From contig NC_133653.1 in assembly GCF_009905375.1 (NCBI RefSeq), positions 68,954,920-69,018,919 on the forward strand: 64,000 nt of DNA, written 5' to 3'. Position 1 is the first letter of the stretch. Each line of letters starts with the position of its first letter. Shown here piece by piece: positions 22,526-35,400 of the stretch. The translations under genes were made by a program, and so were the position numbers. The notes under the pieces were generated by a model, which was not told the DNA's origin, ran no database searches, and saw only the letters and a program-made list of their open reading frames with translations. The stretch is from Apium graveolens. Taxonomy: Eukaryota > Streptophyta > Magnoliopsida > Apiales > Apiaceae.

Positions 22526-23520
22526 TGTTAGGAATATGTTGTGTACTTGATGATAAGTTAAACAAAACACTTAGTAGATTTAATTCAGTGATTTTGTAGC
22601 CTTCAACGGATGATCACTTTTAACATCCGTTGAAAGGGTAGCTTATACATTAATAAGTTTAGTAGCACATTTATGCATATTGTAATGCCTTAGAGAACTA
22701 GATGTTGTAGAATGTTTTAAGTCATGTTGACTACCAGATTGATATGCAAGATAGGTTGGTCAATTGAATATTTAATGCCTTGTAATCTTGTATAAATGAA
22801 ATAGAGTCAACTTCCATGAAGATAGCCTCAACGGATATTCCACAAGGCATCAAAGGATAATCAACTAATGTCTCAACGGATGATCCAATAAAACTTCAAC
22901 GGATGATCCCACAGAGTTCCAATGGATGAACAAATTTAAAAGAGCAGTTGATAGTGACTTGACAGTCATATGCGTTAATTATATGCAAAAGGAATGTGGC
23001 AGCCTATTATCAGGTTTTAGACCATTTTCATGTTTGACTGAAGATATTCAAAGATGTTGGATTGAGAAAGAAAGGAGCATGAAATTAGACTAGAAACATT
23101 TTGTCTTATTTCTATGTCTTTTCATCATGTAACTTGGTGATATATAAACCAAGTGTAGCAAGTAGAAAAAATATCCAAGTTAGTAAGCAATTACCAGAGA
23201 AATAGATAAAGCTATATATGTAAAGAATTTCTCTATACTTGTAAGTTCTACTTGTAAGCAGCTGCGTGTAAATCCATTGCGTCACAGATTTATCAAATTA
23301 ATATATATCGCTGGTGGATAAATTCAATCCACCAGAAATTTTTTAAATACTTGTATTTGATTACTTTGTGTTTGATTTCTTCAATACTTTCATTCCGCAC
23401 TTTAGCCCAATCAAACACTGATATACATTAATAGTAGAACAATTCTTATAATTAAAAAAGTAGCCAGAATTACATTCAACCTCCTTCTGTAATTCTTTGT
23501 TAGATTGTTTGAGATTAACA
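22526..23520 (+). repeat. E5 5' LTR (SIRE-like copia)
   Basis: TGTTAGGAATATG...GATTAACA, 995 bp, followed at once by a tRNA-iMet primer site (23523-23534). It shares the start ATATGTTGTGTACTTGATGA and overall layout with the E7 LTR. It contains several caacggatgatc motifs and an 11-bp hairpin (22602-22612 with 22624-22634). TATATAAA at 23141-23148 is a likely TATA box. Confidence 0.88.
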
Positions 23521-23522
23521 AT

Positions 23523-23534
23523 TGGTATCAGAGC
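23523..23534 (+). other. E5 primer-binding site
   Basis: TGGTATCAGAGC, complementary to the 3' end of initiator tRNA-Met, two bases after the LTR. Confidence 0.92.
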
Positions 23535-23580
23535 AAGCTCTTGAAGTACAAAGAGTTTAAAGATCACAACAGTTAACAAG

Positions 23581-23718
23581 ATGAACAGAAAAGATGTTAG
23601 AGTGAAGATTCCATTTCTGGACAAAGACAGTTATCATCACTGGAAGGTGAAAATGCACATGCATCTTCTTTCTTAAGATGAAGAATATGTGGACTACATT
23701 GAGAAAGGTCCTCATATT
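23581..23718 (+). pseudogene. E5 gag, N-terminal fragment
   Basis: Starts MNRKDVRVKIPFLDKDSYHHW, the SIRE-type gag N-terminus also seen in E7. A TAA (CAA in E7) stops it at codon 32 (23674-23676). The frame is cut by E6; the last five bases (atatt) are duplicated at 35914-35918, where gag resumes. Confidence 0.88.
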
Positions 23719-26700
23719 TGTAATATCCGAGATATATCGTGTAAGCATTTTGCTATTAAATAATTATTATGTGTTCAGTATTTTCCATGTTACATTTTTG
23801 GAACCCGAAACTCTTCCGAGAACTCCTTCCAAACCTAATTGTAATATTCCGAGCATTTTCCATGTTTTGACTTTTTCGATCCGGCGTACGGTTTATTCTG
23901 CGCGGGTCCCGGCGCCACATTTTCGATACAATAATCGTTTGGATAAATCAATAAAACCCGTATTTTCGATAAACGGGAGCTTTTTATTAAACTATCCCAA
24001 TTATCACCTCGTAATACGTGTAACCAGGCGCTGAGACCAAGACCGCAGTACAAATTGTACTGGTTTGGATAATTATCCCGAAAACCGATACCGTTTGGAT
24101 CAGTTTTATAAATAAATGTACCGTTTTATATCCGGAATGATCCAACGGGATACTAATTTTCCGTAATTATAAATAGCCTTTTACCATATTTTATTTCGTA
24201 TCAAAATCATTTGCAGACAGATAATTATATAATTTTCAGAGAAAAACCCTAAATTCATAAACTGTTCTAAGAATCAAACAAGCTTTTGGAGGTGTTATTG
24301 AATTCAGTTTGGAAAGCTCGAGTAACCAATCTGAAGGTCTTGAAGAGCTATACCAGATTCTGTAATCCATACACCTGCAGAAATCAAGGTTATTTTTCTA
24401 TAATTTTATTTATTTTCGAATTAATTTTAGTAAAAATATGAATTTTTGTTCGGATGATTGTTTATATGATTTGATGATGCATGTTGTAGAGCTTGTTTTC
24501 CTGATGATTTTGATATATTATACGTCTGATTTGGAGTTCAATAACATGTTCAAAATTGAGTTTGATTTTCAAATTTTAAAATTAGGGTTTATAACCCGTA
24601 TGAATGTTCTTAATTGAAATTTGGGGGTTTCTTATCCTGGAATAGATAGATGTTGTGGTATAGTGGGTTGTGTTCTCTCTAAAATTTGCAATCTAGTCGT
24701 ATAAGTTTCATGAATCAACGAGGTCTGTAGAGAAGGGAGTTGTGTTTTGAATATTTTCGACGTTCGCCGGAAACTGGTAAACTTCACGGCCAAATTCCAG
24801 CCAACTCAGGAATTGTTAGGTTGTTTTGATTGCATGGTTGTGTTCTTGGTAATTCGTTGATGTGATCTGGAGCTTGTGGTAAGGTGAGGAGGTCATAATC
24901 GTGTTCTCCGGCCACCCCTACATTTTCCGGCGACGGGGGTGTAAAATTGCAGTTTGATACCTAAACTTTTGGGGACGATGCAGTTTGGTCTCTGAAGTTT
25001 CCAGACTTTGCAAATTTAGGATTCCTGTTTTAAAAATATTCAAAAATCATATTTCCTATTTATTGTTATTATAAAAATTCGTTTTTAATTTCTGAAAATT
25101 CTAAAAATTATTATTTTAATTCCGAAAATTATTTTTATTTCAAAAATAAATTTGAATTATTTAGTTAATTAATTTCAGTTAATTTTTAATTGAGTAATTG
25201 GTCAATTAATTCGAAAATTAATTGATTAATTGATTTAATTAAATATTAATTGATTTTAATTAATTATTTAATTAGATTTAATTATTTAAAAATAATTTTA
25301 AAATTTCGAAAAATAGTTTCAAGTTTTAAAATATTATTCTAAATTATTTCCAAGGCTTGATAATTATTATAAAATTGTTTCGAAGCCAGAATTGGCCAAC
25401 CGAACCCTGTTTATTACCCCGAAATTGATCCAACGACCCGTTTTAATTCCGAAAAATGTTTTAAAAATCATTTTAAATACCAGAAAGCCTATTTATGACC
25501 CGAAATTTCTTTATAAATGATATATCATTGATTATGTAACTTATTATGTGTTATATATGACTTGTTGGTTGACTGTCGGTCTGTATATTCGATATTTACT
25601 TGATCATTGCATAACTTTCAATCCGTTAATCGGATTTGGGTAAAACGAAGGGTAGATAGAAGTATATGTTGAATAGAATCATATGAGTTGAATATTGATA
25701 GATGCTTATGATATGTGAGCAGAAGAGGCAAGACGTAGGAAAGGGAAACAAATAGTTGAGGAGTAAGGCGGTTGAGATTGGAAGCGAGTACAGTATAGTA
25801 AGCTAATACCAGGCAAATGTTCTGAACTTTCTCGAGATATTGTAGTACTTGGTAGTCCTGTTGATATTGCAAGTGCTTTGAAGCACTGAAACCCAAACCC
25901 TGATTCTAGTTATTGTTCTTGAGCCGTAAACCCTATTCTTTCTAAGCCATTGATTATTGCATACCCAAAGACGAACCTCAAGTATACGATACTACTCCAC
26001 AAATACATACAAACTAAATACCGAACACTGAATCGAATTACCCACACACTCAAACCATTGTATCCTATGCTTTGAAAGGCAAAATCCTTGAAACCTTGAA
26101 ACACTGATTCCTTTGTTATCCAATTCTTTCATTACCCAACAGCTAAGCTTTGAAAATGCCATATTGATCCTCATGAACTCTGAAACCATTTCATTATGAA
26201 ACATCCAATGTTGTTAATGAATCTGTGTATTGTTTATAGTTGCTTATTCTGTTAATATGCTAGAATTGGATTGTTTTTATAAAATTATGGATCAAATTCA
26301 TGGTCAGACCATATAATGGTCAAGTTAGGCCAGTGTGTGCCTTGGATCCAATAGTTAGAGCAATGATGTGTGCTTTGCTCGGGGTTAGTGCGTGACTGAT
26401 CAGCAGCCTAACCTTGGTTTTTAAAATAAAAGTATAATATCCAATTCTAAATCATAATTCATTGTTCACTTGATATCATAACCATATTTACCTGATGATC
26501 ATTATTCTCGGTTTTGTCATTGTGACTTGCTGAGCTAGTTAGCTCATTTGTGCGATGTTGTTTATATTCTTTCCAGTTAAAAAGGAACAAGTTGGTAGCG
26601 AGGATCCCCAGTCCAGCGCGAGAGCTAGGGGTTTAGGTTGATCGAGTTAAGCTAGCAGGCTTCTTTTGGAATAATTTAAGTTTGTAAAAGTTTGTAATAA

Positions 26701-26921
26701 TGTTTAATACTCAGTTTGAGTTTGAATGGTTGGGATTTGAACGGTTTGTAATATAAGTAGATGTGTTTGGCTTGTGTGCATACTTTAACCTGTTGTGATC
26801 CATGGTAGTTAGTAAGGAGGGTCACTGCATATTATTATTATCTTTATTATTGTTATAAGCAGGTTATAATTAAGGTGTGTATGGACCCCAAACTTCTGAC
26901 CCAGGTTTGGAGGGCGCCACA
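23719..26921 (+). repeat. E6 5' LTR
   Basis: 3203 bp. Compared with the 3' LTR it lacks about 240 bp near 23780, between the start block and acatttttggaacccg. TATAAATA at 24168-24175 is a candidate TATA box. A very AT-rich stretch (25040-25350) is rich in ttaattaatt. ORFs on either strand here are mirrored in the other LTR only because the LTRs are copies; none is supported as a gene. Confidence 0.92.
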
Positions 26922-26925
26922 GGTT

Positions 26926-26937
26926 TGGTATCAGAGC
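26926..26937 (+). other. E6 primer-binding site
   Basis: TGGTATCAGAGC four bases after the LTR end; initiator tRNA-Met type. Confidence 0.92.
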
Positions 26938-27119
26938 TACAGGTTATAAGTCACTGACACAAGCCTAGGTTGACGGGAATGGGTAGAGGGTTAGGATTAG
27001 AAGTAAGGAATAGAAAGATAGAACGTCGAAAGGTTGAGTGCTTCGGTATAACCGGTATTATTATAATTCGCGTCGTGGTTCGAGATTCTTATATTGCGAT
27101 ATGATTTTAGATAGAAGCG

Positions 27120-27632
27120 ATGGCTGACTCTTTTACCCCCGTATCAGCTGATCACTCAGAGCCTTCAGTCGGAGCGCCATTATCGGATCCACGTCCTGTT
27201 ATTCCACCAGCATTGGCTATTCTACCTCCACCTGTGTTGCAGCCCGTACCACTGCAGGCTATTCCACCTCCAGGCATGAGGCCACCTGTCAGAGGACCCC
27301 CACCTGCTGATTCAGGCTTTACTGGTCATTCAGTCACAGGAGTACCTTTCCAGTTCTCTTCCTACCCTGCCCCATATCATCAGTTTGAGGCTTGCCTTAT
27401 GGAGCAGTGATTCCTTCAGGGTCAGATTCAAGAGTTACTACATATTATGCGTACCAGAGAGATTGGGAGTGGTGAGAGGCAACTCAGAGAGATGCTACAG
27501 GCGTTCCGTAGGACAGCTGCAGTGAGGATTGCTGAGGCTACACATGAGGACATCACCCCTAATTTCTTAGTAGAGTGGGCTAAGTGGGTTCTAGAAGAGC
27601 TTGAGGAGATTGGAGGTCCAGACTTGCCATGA
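27120..27632 (+). pseudogene. E6 proline-rich pre-gag reading frame, one internal TGA
   Basis: ATG at 27120 (MADSFTPVSADHSEPSVG), very Pro-rich to about codon 70 (LPPPVLQPVPLQAIPPPG), then a polar, probably helical part ending EELEEIGGPDLP before TGA at 27630-27632. A TGA at 27408-27410 splits a frame of 171 codons. It lies between primer site and gag, as in E1 (6314-7072), with the same two-part make-up. No family recognised. Confidence 0.55.
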
Positions 27633-28092
27633 GTCAGAGATTCAGAGATGGAGATGCTGAGCAGTGTTGTTATAGTTGTATAGTATGTACAGTAGTGTGT
27701 AGTGTGTATCAGTAGAATTTTGAGTTGTATTTATAGACTAGCTATGCTGACTAGTGAGTAGGTTGTTGTACCCTTTTTGCTTTTACTTTCGAAGCGTCTT
27801 TACGCTTGTACTACCCTAAACTTTTGATCTATATATATCAGTACCTTTTTCTTTTCCAGCACTGACATTTACTTTATTACACCTGTTTTACTTTACCTTA
27901 TTTATTGCACCAGCTATACCCTATGATACCATGTACCCCGTTTTCCATAACTGTTTATATTCTGTAAAGAAGCATGCAATTTACTTAGTTACAATTGTTT
28001 TCAAAAAGAGATATTTATGTTTTACAAAACTGTTCTTTTATGCAAAAGATTTGATTTAAAAGCTAAATAAGTTGTTTGATTCTTTACAGAAA
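27633..28092 (+). other. E6 leader between pre-gag frame and gag
   Basis: 460 bp, T-rich, no open frame. The end (ttgattctttacag/aaaATG) resembles a splice acceptor just before the gag start. Confidence 0.5.
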
Positions 28093-29400
28093 ATGCCTCC
28101 TAGAAGAAATACCCGCACCAACACCTAGAATGAAGAAACCAACAACATTAACAACCAAGATGATACAAATCCAAATGTGAACCCAGGACCCATGGACCCA
28201 GCAATAGCCCAGATTCTTCAAATCTTGGCTCAACAAACAGTTCACCTGGCACAACAAAAACAAAGACAGACCAATTCCCAGGTAACCTTTAAAACTTTTC
28301 AGGCGATAAACCCACCAGAATTCAAGGGTTCCTTAGAGTCGATTGAAGCAAATGTTTTGTTAAAGGAAATAGATAAGGCATTTGCCTTAGTGAAAGTAAA
28401 GGAGGAACGGAAAGTTGAGTTTGCAAGTTACTATCTGAAGAATGAGGCCACCTATTGATGGGAGATGGTGAAGACATTAGAAGGTACAGATGTTACTACT
28501 TGGGAGAGGTTTAAGGAATTATTTTTAGAAAAGTATTTTCCTCTGTTTGTCCAGGATCAGATGGAGCTGAAGTTTTTAGAATTAAAGCAAGGGAACATAT
28601 CGGTGGCAGATTATGAAAGTAAGTTTGAGGAATTGTCAAGGTATGTGTCGTCATATGTGGATACTGACAGGAAGAAAGCTAAGAGATTCCAGCAAGGCTT
28701 GAAGCCATGGATCAGAGGAAAGGTAGCTATTTTTGAGTTGGAGACCTATGCAGGAGTGGTACAAAAGGCCATGATCGCGGAGACAGAGAGTGAGATATCA
28801 CAGAAGGAGAAGGAAAGTAAGAAAAGGAAATTTGAAGGGAATGAACGTCAGTCACAACCAGGGAAGTTTCCAAATTTTAAGAAGGGAAAGTTTCAGCCAG
28901 GAAGGAATTTTAATTTTAAGAGACAGAATGCAAGCGACGGAGGCCAGGGAAACCGTCCAGTTAATGCGAATCAGCCGAATCAGTTGAGATTAACTTTTCT
29001 AGATTGTCAAGTATGTGGAAAGAAGCATGGAGGAGTTTGTAATAAGTTAAATGTGGTATGTTTCAAATGCAACCAGAAAGGGAACTATTCGAGGGAGTGC
29101 CGAAATCAGCCAGCAAGAGAGCCAGCAAATAAGGATCAGCCTATCCGGAATCCAGCAATAAAGGTTCCACCCATTGGATTTACGTGCTTCAAATGTGGAA
29201 AGCCAGGACATATGGCCAGGGATTGCAAGACACCAGCCCCAGTTAGTAATGTATTGAGGATTATGGGATCTACCCTAGCAGTGAATGAGACCCCAAGGGC
29301 TAGAGTTTTTGACATGTCTGTGAAGGATGCTATCCAGGATACGGATGTCGTGGAAGGTACGCTTAATGTGAATTCTTTATGTGCCAAAGTGTTAATAGAT
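28093..29400 (+). pseudogene. E6 gag and zinc knuckles (two in-frame stops)
   Basis: Starts MPPRRNTRT; TAG at 28126-28128 and TGA at 28456-28458 (a TGG in the expected YWWE block) interrupt one frame. Gag core [17 protein letters not shown] and [11 protein letters not shown] follows. Then cysteine clusters: [24 protein letters not shown] (His of the CCHC changed to Asn) and [14 protein letters not shown] (intact). Downstream it runs in frame into protease. It would package element RNA. Confidence 0.88.
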
Positions 29401-30495
29401 TCGGGAGCAACTCGATCGTTTGTTTCACAAGATTTTGTTAGTAAGTTAAATTGTCCAGTTGAGTATTTAAATGAAATAATGACTGTGGAATTAACAAATC
29501 AAGAACATATATATGTTAATCAAGTTTGTGAGAATTGTGAGATTGAGATCTCTGGTAGTAAGTTTTGTGTAGATTTGATACCATTTAAGTTAGGAGAATT
29601 TGACGTTATATTAGGGATGGATTGGTTATCTAAGCATGATGCCCAGATAGATTGTCGAAGTAAGAAGGTAATGATAAAAATGCCAGACGAAAGGATAGTA
29701 ACGTTCAAGGGCCAGAAGCAAGTAAAGAAGTTCTTAACAATGATTCAAGCTAAGAAGTTATTACGGCAAGGATGCGAGCATTTTGTAGCATATGTGATCG
29801 ACAGAAGTCAGGAGCCAGCAAAACCTGAAGATATTCCAGTAGTGAATGAATTTCCAAACGTGTTTCCTGACGAGTTACCAGGACTTCCTCCAGATAGAGA
29901 AATTGAATTTGCAATCGACTTAGCACCTGGAACAGAACCAATATCCAAGGCCCCATATAGAATGGCGCCCGTTGAGATGAAAGAGCTAGCGAAGCAATTG
30001 CAAGAGCTGTTAGAGAAAGGAGTAATCAGACCCAGTGTGTCCCCATGGGGAGCACCGGTATTATTTGTCAAGAAGAAAGATGGAAACATGAGACGGTGTA
30101 TCGACTATAGGGAGCTCAACAAGCTTACAATCAAGAACAAGTATCTGTTATCTAGAATTGACGATTTATTTGACCAATTGAAGGAAGCCAAGTATTTCTC
30201 CAAAATTGATTTAAGATCGGGATATCATCAACTGAAGATCAAGCCAGAAGATATACCAAAGACAGCTTTCCGAACAAGATATGGACATTATGAATTTTTA
30301 GTAATGTCTTTTGGATTGACCAATGCCCCAGCAGCGTTTATGAACCTGATGAACAGAATTTTCAAGGAGTATTTGGACAAGTTCGTTATTGTGTTTATTG
30401 ATGATATTTTAATTTATTTAAAGACGGAAGAGGATCATGCGAAACATTTGAGAACATCTTTGGAGATTTTAAAGGAAAAAGAAGTTATATGCTAA
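29380..30495 (+). pseudogene. E6 protease and reverse transcriptase, first part
   Basis: Same frame as gag. Protease active site [13 protein letters not shown] is intact; [11 protein letters not shown] follows. [73 protein letters not shown] and catalytic FIDDILIY. A one-base insertion in an A-run near 30475 (LKEKE instead of LKEKKLYA) ends the frame at 30495. Confidence 0.9.
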
Positions 30496-31324
30496 ATTCT
30501 CGAAGTGTGAGTTTTGGCTACAGGAAGTTCAGTTCTTAGGACACATAGTCAGTAGCGAAGGGATCAAAGTGGACCCGGCAAAGATCAAAGTAATTACGAA
30601 TTGGGAGAGACCGAGAACACCCACCAAGGTAAGAAGTTTCTTGGGATTGGCGGGATATTATCGATGATTCGTCCATAATTTCTCAAGGATTGCAACACCA
30701 TTGACAAAGCTTACATGAAAGAATGAAAAGTTTATATGGAACGACAAGTGCGAAGAGAGTTTTCAGGAGTTGAAGCGAAGATTAATCACGGCACCTGTTT
30801 TGTCACTTCCAGACGATCAAGGGAATTTCATAATTTATAGTGATGCTTCTCGCAAAGGATTAGGATGCGTTCTAATGCAGCACGATAAGGTGATTGTGTA
30901 TGCGTCAAGGCAATTGAAACCACACGAATAGAAGTATCCTACTCATGATTTGGAGCTAGCAGCCATAGTGTTTGCTTTGAAAATTTGGAGATATTACCTT
31001 TATGGAGAAAAGTGTGAGATTTATACAGATCATAAAAGTTTGAAGTATATATTCACCCAGAAGGAACTTAATATGAGGCAAAGGAGATGGTTAGAATTGA
31101 TTAAAGATTATGATTGCTCGATTAATTATCATCCCGGTAAAGCGAACATTGTAGCAGACGCGTTAAGTCGAAAGGAAAGGTTAAATGTGCTATCAATACC
31201 TGAAGAGATATATAAGGAATTTCAGAAATTGGAATTGGAGATTAGAGTTTGCAATCCTGAGGAAGCAAAAGTGTATAGTATGACTTTCCAACCGGAGTTG
31301 TTGGAGAAAATAAAGAAACGATAA
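30496..31324 (+). pseudogene. E6 RT C-terminus and RNase H (stops)
   Basis: Continues in the next frame: [30 protein letters not shown] then TGA (30665-30667), TGA at 30715-30717, YSDASRKGLGCVLM, TAG at 30929-30931, then [30 protein letters not shown] and [11 protein letters not shown]. Each stop replaces a CGA or CAG expected from E1. RNase H catalytic residues are present. Confidence 0.88.
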
Positions 31325-32441
31325 GAAGATGTAATGAATCAGGATATAAATCGTTTGGTAGGTGAAGAATTATGCACGCAAAAGGATGATCAAGGTATCT
31401 GAGGTTTTCATCTAGAATTTGGATTCCACCGGTGACGGAGCTGAAGAATGAAATTTTACAGGAAGCGCATAATTCAAGATATTCCATCCATCCGGGGAGT
31501 ACCAAAATGTAAAGAGATTTAAAGGAGAATTATTGGTGGCCAGATATGAAGAGGGAAATTGCGGAATGAGTTAGTAAATGTTATACCTGTCAGAGAGTAA
31601 AGCAGAGCATCAGAGACCAAGCGGATTGCTAGAGCCATTGGAGATTCCAGAGTGGAAGTGGGAACATATTGCCATGGATTTTATAGTTGGATTACCAAGG
31701 ACAAGGGCTAATCATGATGCCATTTGGGTTATAGTGGATAGACTTACCAAGTCAGCTCATTTTCTGCCTATAAATGAAAGATTTTCGCTCGACAAGTTGG
31801 TCCATATGTACCTGAAGGAAATTGTAGTTCGTCATGGAGTTCCTGTGTCTATCGTATCTGATCGAGATCCAAGATTTAATTCAAGATTTTGGAAAAGTTT
31901 TCAAGAATGTTTGGGAACGAGATTGAATATGAGTACGGCCTATCACCCGCAGACGGACGGCCAAAGTGAAAGAACGTTCCATACAATCGAGGACATGTTA
32001 CGTGTTTGTGCTATTGATTTCAAAGGAAGTTGGGACAAGCATTTACCTCTGGTAGAGTTTGCTTATAACAACAGTTATCATGCCAGCATTGGAATGCCAC
32101 CCTATGAAGCCCTTTATGGACGCAAATGTAGATCTCCAGTATATTGGGACGAAGTAGGAGAACGCAAAATACTTGGACCTGAATTGGTGCAGCAGACAAA
32201 GAAAGTTGTTGAAATTATCCAGAAGAGATTAATAGCCGCACAAAATCGTCAGAGGAAATATGCAGACCAGTCAAGGAAAGACATGGAGTTTGAAGAGGGA
32301 AGCTTGGTATTACTGAAAGTATCACCCTGGAAAGGACTAACGAGGTTAGTAAGAGTATTGTGGAGAAACCCAAAGGTTGAAGTGTCAACCGGGGAGTTAG
32401 AAAGTGATATGAGAGAAAAGTACCCTCATTTGTTTTCTTAG
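31325..32441 (+). pseudogene. E6 integrase with deleted chromodomain
   Basis: After TAA at 31322-31324 there is a one-base deletion near 31398, a TAA near 31510 and TGA at 31567. Then CYTCQ and an open 287-codon stretch (31578-32441) with [21 protein letters not shown] and DGQSERT (D,D-35-E intact). Near 32346 the frame jumps from VSPWKGLTR straight to LVRVLWRNP and ends [19 protein letters not shown]. Compared with E1, about 100 residues of the C-terminal domain and most of the chromodomain are missing, in frame. Confidence 0.88.
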
Positions 32442-32466
32442 GAGATTCTGAGGACAGAATCCTTTT

Positions 32467-32479
32467 AAGGGGGGAATGA
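32467..32479 (+). other. E6 polypurine tract
   Basis: aaggggggaatga directly before the 3' LTR. Confidence 0.88.
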
Positions 32480-35400
32480 TGTAATATCTGGGATATATCG
32501 TGTAAGCATTTTGCTATTAAATAATTATTATATGTGTTCGGTATCTATTCTGTGAATTAAATTGTTAAGTGTTATCTGTATTTGGATATTCAAAAATAAT
32601 ATTAATTGAGTATTTTAATTTTTATATGTCCAAAATAAAATATAGATAATTGTCATATCTTCCTAATTATTTTTGTGATGATTTATGAATTTATAAGAAT
32701 TATATGAAATTTCTAAAATCTTTTTCCGTGTATTTAAAATCTATTTTATAAAAACGGGAACCAACCGACATCATCCGTTGTTACATTTTTGGAACCCGAA
32801 ACTCTTCCGAGAACTCCTTCCTAACCTAATTGTAATATTCCGAGCATTTTCCATGTTTTGACTTTTTCGATCCGGCGTACGGTTTGTTCTGCGCGGGTCC
32901 CGGCGCCACATTTTCGATACAATATTCGTTTGGGTAAATCAATAAAACCCATATTTTTGATAAAAGGGAGCTTTTTATTAAACTATCCCAATTATCACCT
33001 CGTAATACGTGTAACCAGGCGCTTAGACCAAGACCGTAGTACAAATTGTACTGGTTTGGATAATTATCCTGAAAATCGATACCGTTTGGATCAGTTTTAT
33101 AAATAAACGTACCGTTTTATATCCGGAATGATCCAACGGGATACTAATTTTCCGTAATTATAAATTGCCTTTTACCGTATTTTATTTCGTATCAAAATCA
33201 TTTGCAGACAGATAATTATATAATTTTCAGAGAAAAAGCCTAAATTCATAAACTGTTCTAAGAATCAAGCAAGTTTTTGGAGGTGTTATTGAATTCAGTT
33301 TGGAAAGCTCGAGTAACCAATCTGAAGGTCTTGAAGTGCTCTACCAGATTCTGTAATCCATACACCTGCAGAAATCAAGGTTATTTTTCTATAATTTTAT
33401 TTATTTTCGAATTAATTTTAGTAAAAATATGAATTTTTGTTCGGATGATTGTTTGTATGATTTGATGATTGCATGTTGTAGAGCTTGTTTTCCTGATGAT
33501 TTTGATATATTATACGTCTGATTTGGAGTTCAATAACATTTTCAAAATTGAGTTTGATTTTCGAATTATAAAATTAGGGTTTATAACCCGTATGAATGTT
33601 CTTAATTGAAATTTGGGGGTTTCTTATCCTAGAATAGATAGATGTTGTGCTATAGTGGGTTGTGTTCTCTGTGAAATTTGCAATCCAGTCGTATAAGTTT
33701 CATGAATCAACGAGGACTGTAGAGAAGGGAGTTGTGTTTTGAATATTTTCGAAGTTCGCCGGAAACTGGCAAACTACACGGCCAAATTCCGGCCAACTCA
33801 GGGATTGTTAGGTTGTTTTGATTGCATGGTTGTGTTCCTGGTAATTTGTTGATGTGATCTAGAGCTTGTGGTAAGGTGAGGAGGCCGTAATCGTGTTCTC
33901 CGGCCACCCCTGCATTTTCCGGCGACGGGGGTGTAAAATTGCAGTTTGATACCTAAACTTTTGGGGACGATGCAGTTTGGTCCCTGAAGTTTCCAGACTT
34001 TGCAAATTTAGGATTCCTGTTTTAAAAATATTCAAAAATCATATTTCCTATTCATTGTTATTATAAAAATTCGTTTTTAATTTCTGAAAATTCTAAAAAA
34101 TATTATTTTAATTCCGAAAATTATTTTTATTTCAAAAATAAATCTGAATTAATTAGTTAATTAATTTCAGGTAATTTTTAATTGATTAATTGGTCAATTA
34201 ATTCGAAAATTAATTGATTAATTGATTTATTAATTATTAATTGATTTTAATTAATTATTTAATTAGATTTAATTATTTAAAAATGATTTAAAAATTCTGA
34301 AAAATAGTTTCGAGTTTTAAAATATTATTCTAAATTATTTCCAAGGCTCGATAATTATTATAAAATTGTTTCGAAGCCAGAATTGGCCAACCGAACCCTG
34401 TTTATTACCCCGAAATTGATCCAATGACCCGTTTTAATTCCGAAAAATATTTTAAAAATCATTTTAAATACCAGAAAGCCTATTTATGACCCGAAATTTC
34501 TTTATAAATGATATATCATTGATTATGTAACGTATTATGTGTTATATGTGACTTGTTGGTTGACTGTCGGTCTGTATATTCGATATTTACTTGATCATTG
34601 CATAACTTTCAATCCGTTAATCGGATTTGGGTAAAACGAAGGGTAGATAGAAGTATGTGTTGAATAGAATCATATGAGTTGAATATTGATAGATGCTTAT
34701 GATATGTGAGCAGAAGAGGCAAGACGTAGGAAAGGGAAACAGATAGTTGAGGAGTAAGGCGGTTGAGATTGGAAGCCAGTACAGTATAGTTAGCTAATAC
34801 CAGGCAAATGTTCTGAACTTTCTCGAGATATTGTAGTACTTGGTAATCCTGTTGATATTGCAAGTGCTTTGAAGCACTGAAACCCAAACCCTGATTCTAG
34901 TTATTGTTCTTGAGCCGTAAACCTATTCTTTCTAAGCCATTGATTATTGCATACCCAAAGACGAACCTCAAGTATACGATACTTCTCCACAAATACATAC
35001 AAACTAAATACTGAACACTGAATCGAATTACCCACACACTCAAACCATTGTATCCTATGCTTTGAAAGGCAAAATCCTTGAAACCTTGAAACACTGATTC
35101 TTTTGTTATCCAATTCTTTCATTACCCAACAGCTAAGCTTTGAAAATGCCATATTGATCCTCATGAACTCTAAAACCATTTCATTATAAAACATCCAATG
35201 TTGTTAATGAATCTGTGTATTGTTTATAGTTGCTTATTCTGTTAATATGCTAGAATTGGATTGTTTTTATAAAATTGTGGACCAGATTCATGGTCAGACC
35301 ATATAATGATCAAGTTAGGCCAATGTGTGCCTTGGATCCAATAGTTAGAGCAATGATGTGTGCTTTGCTCGGGGTTAGTGCGTGACTGATCAGCAGTCTA

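Noticed and set aside
25618..26204. Minus-strand frames in the E6 LTR repeated at 34609-35194
   Set aside because: They recur only because the two LTRs are copies of each other; small differences already add or remove stops, and no promoter or family is recognised.
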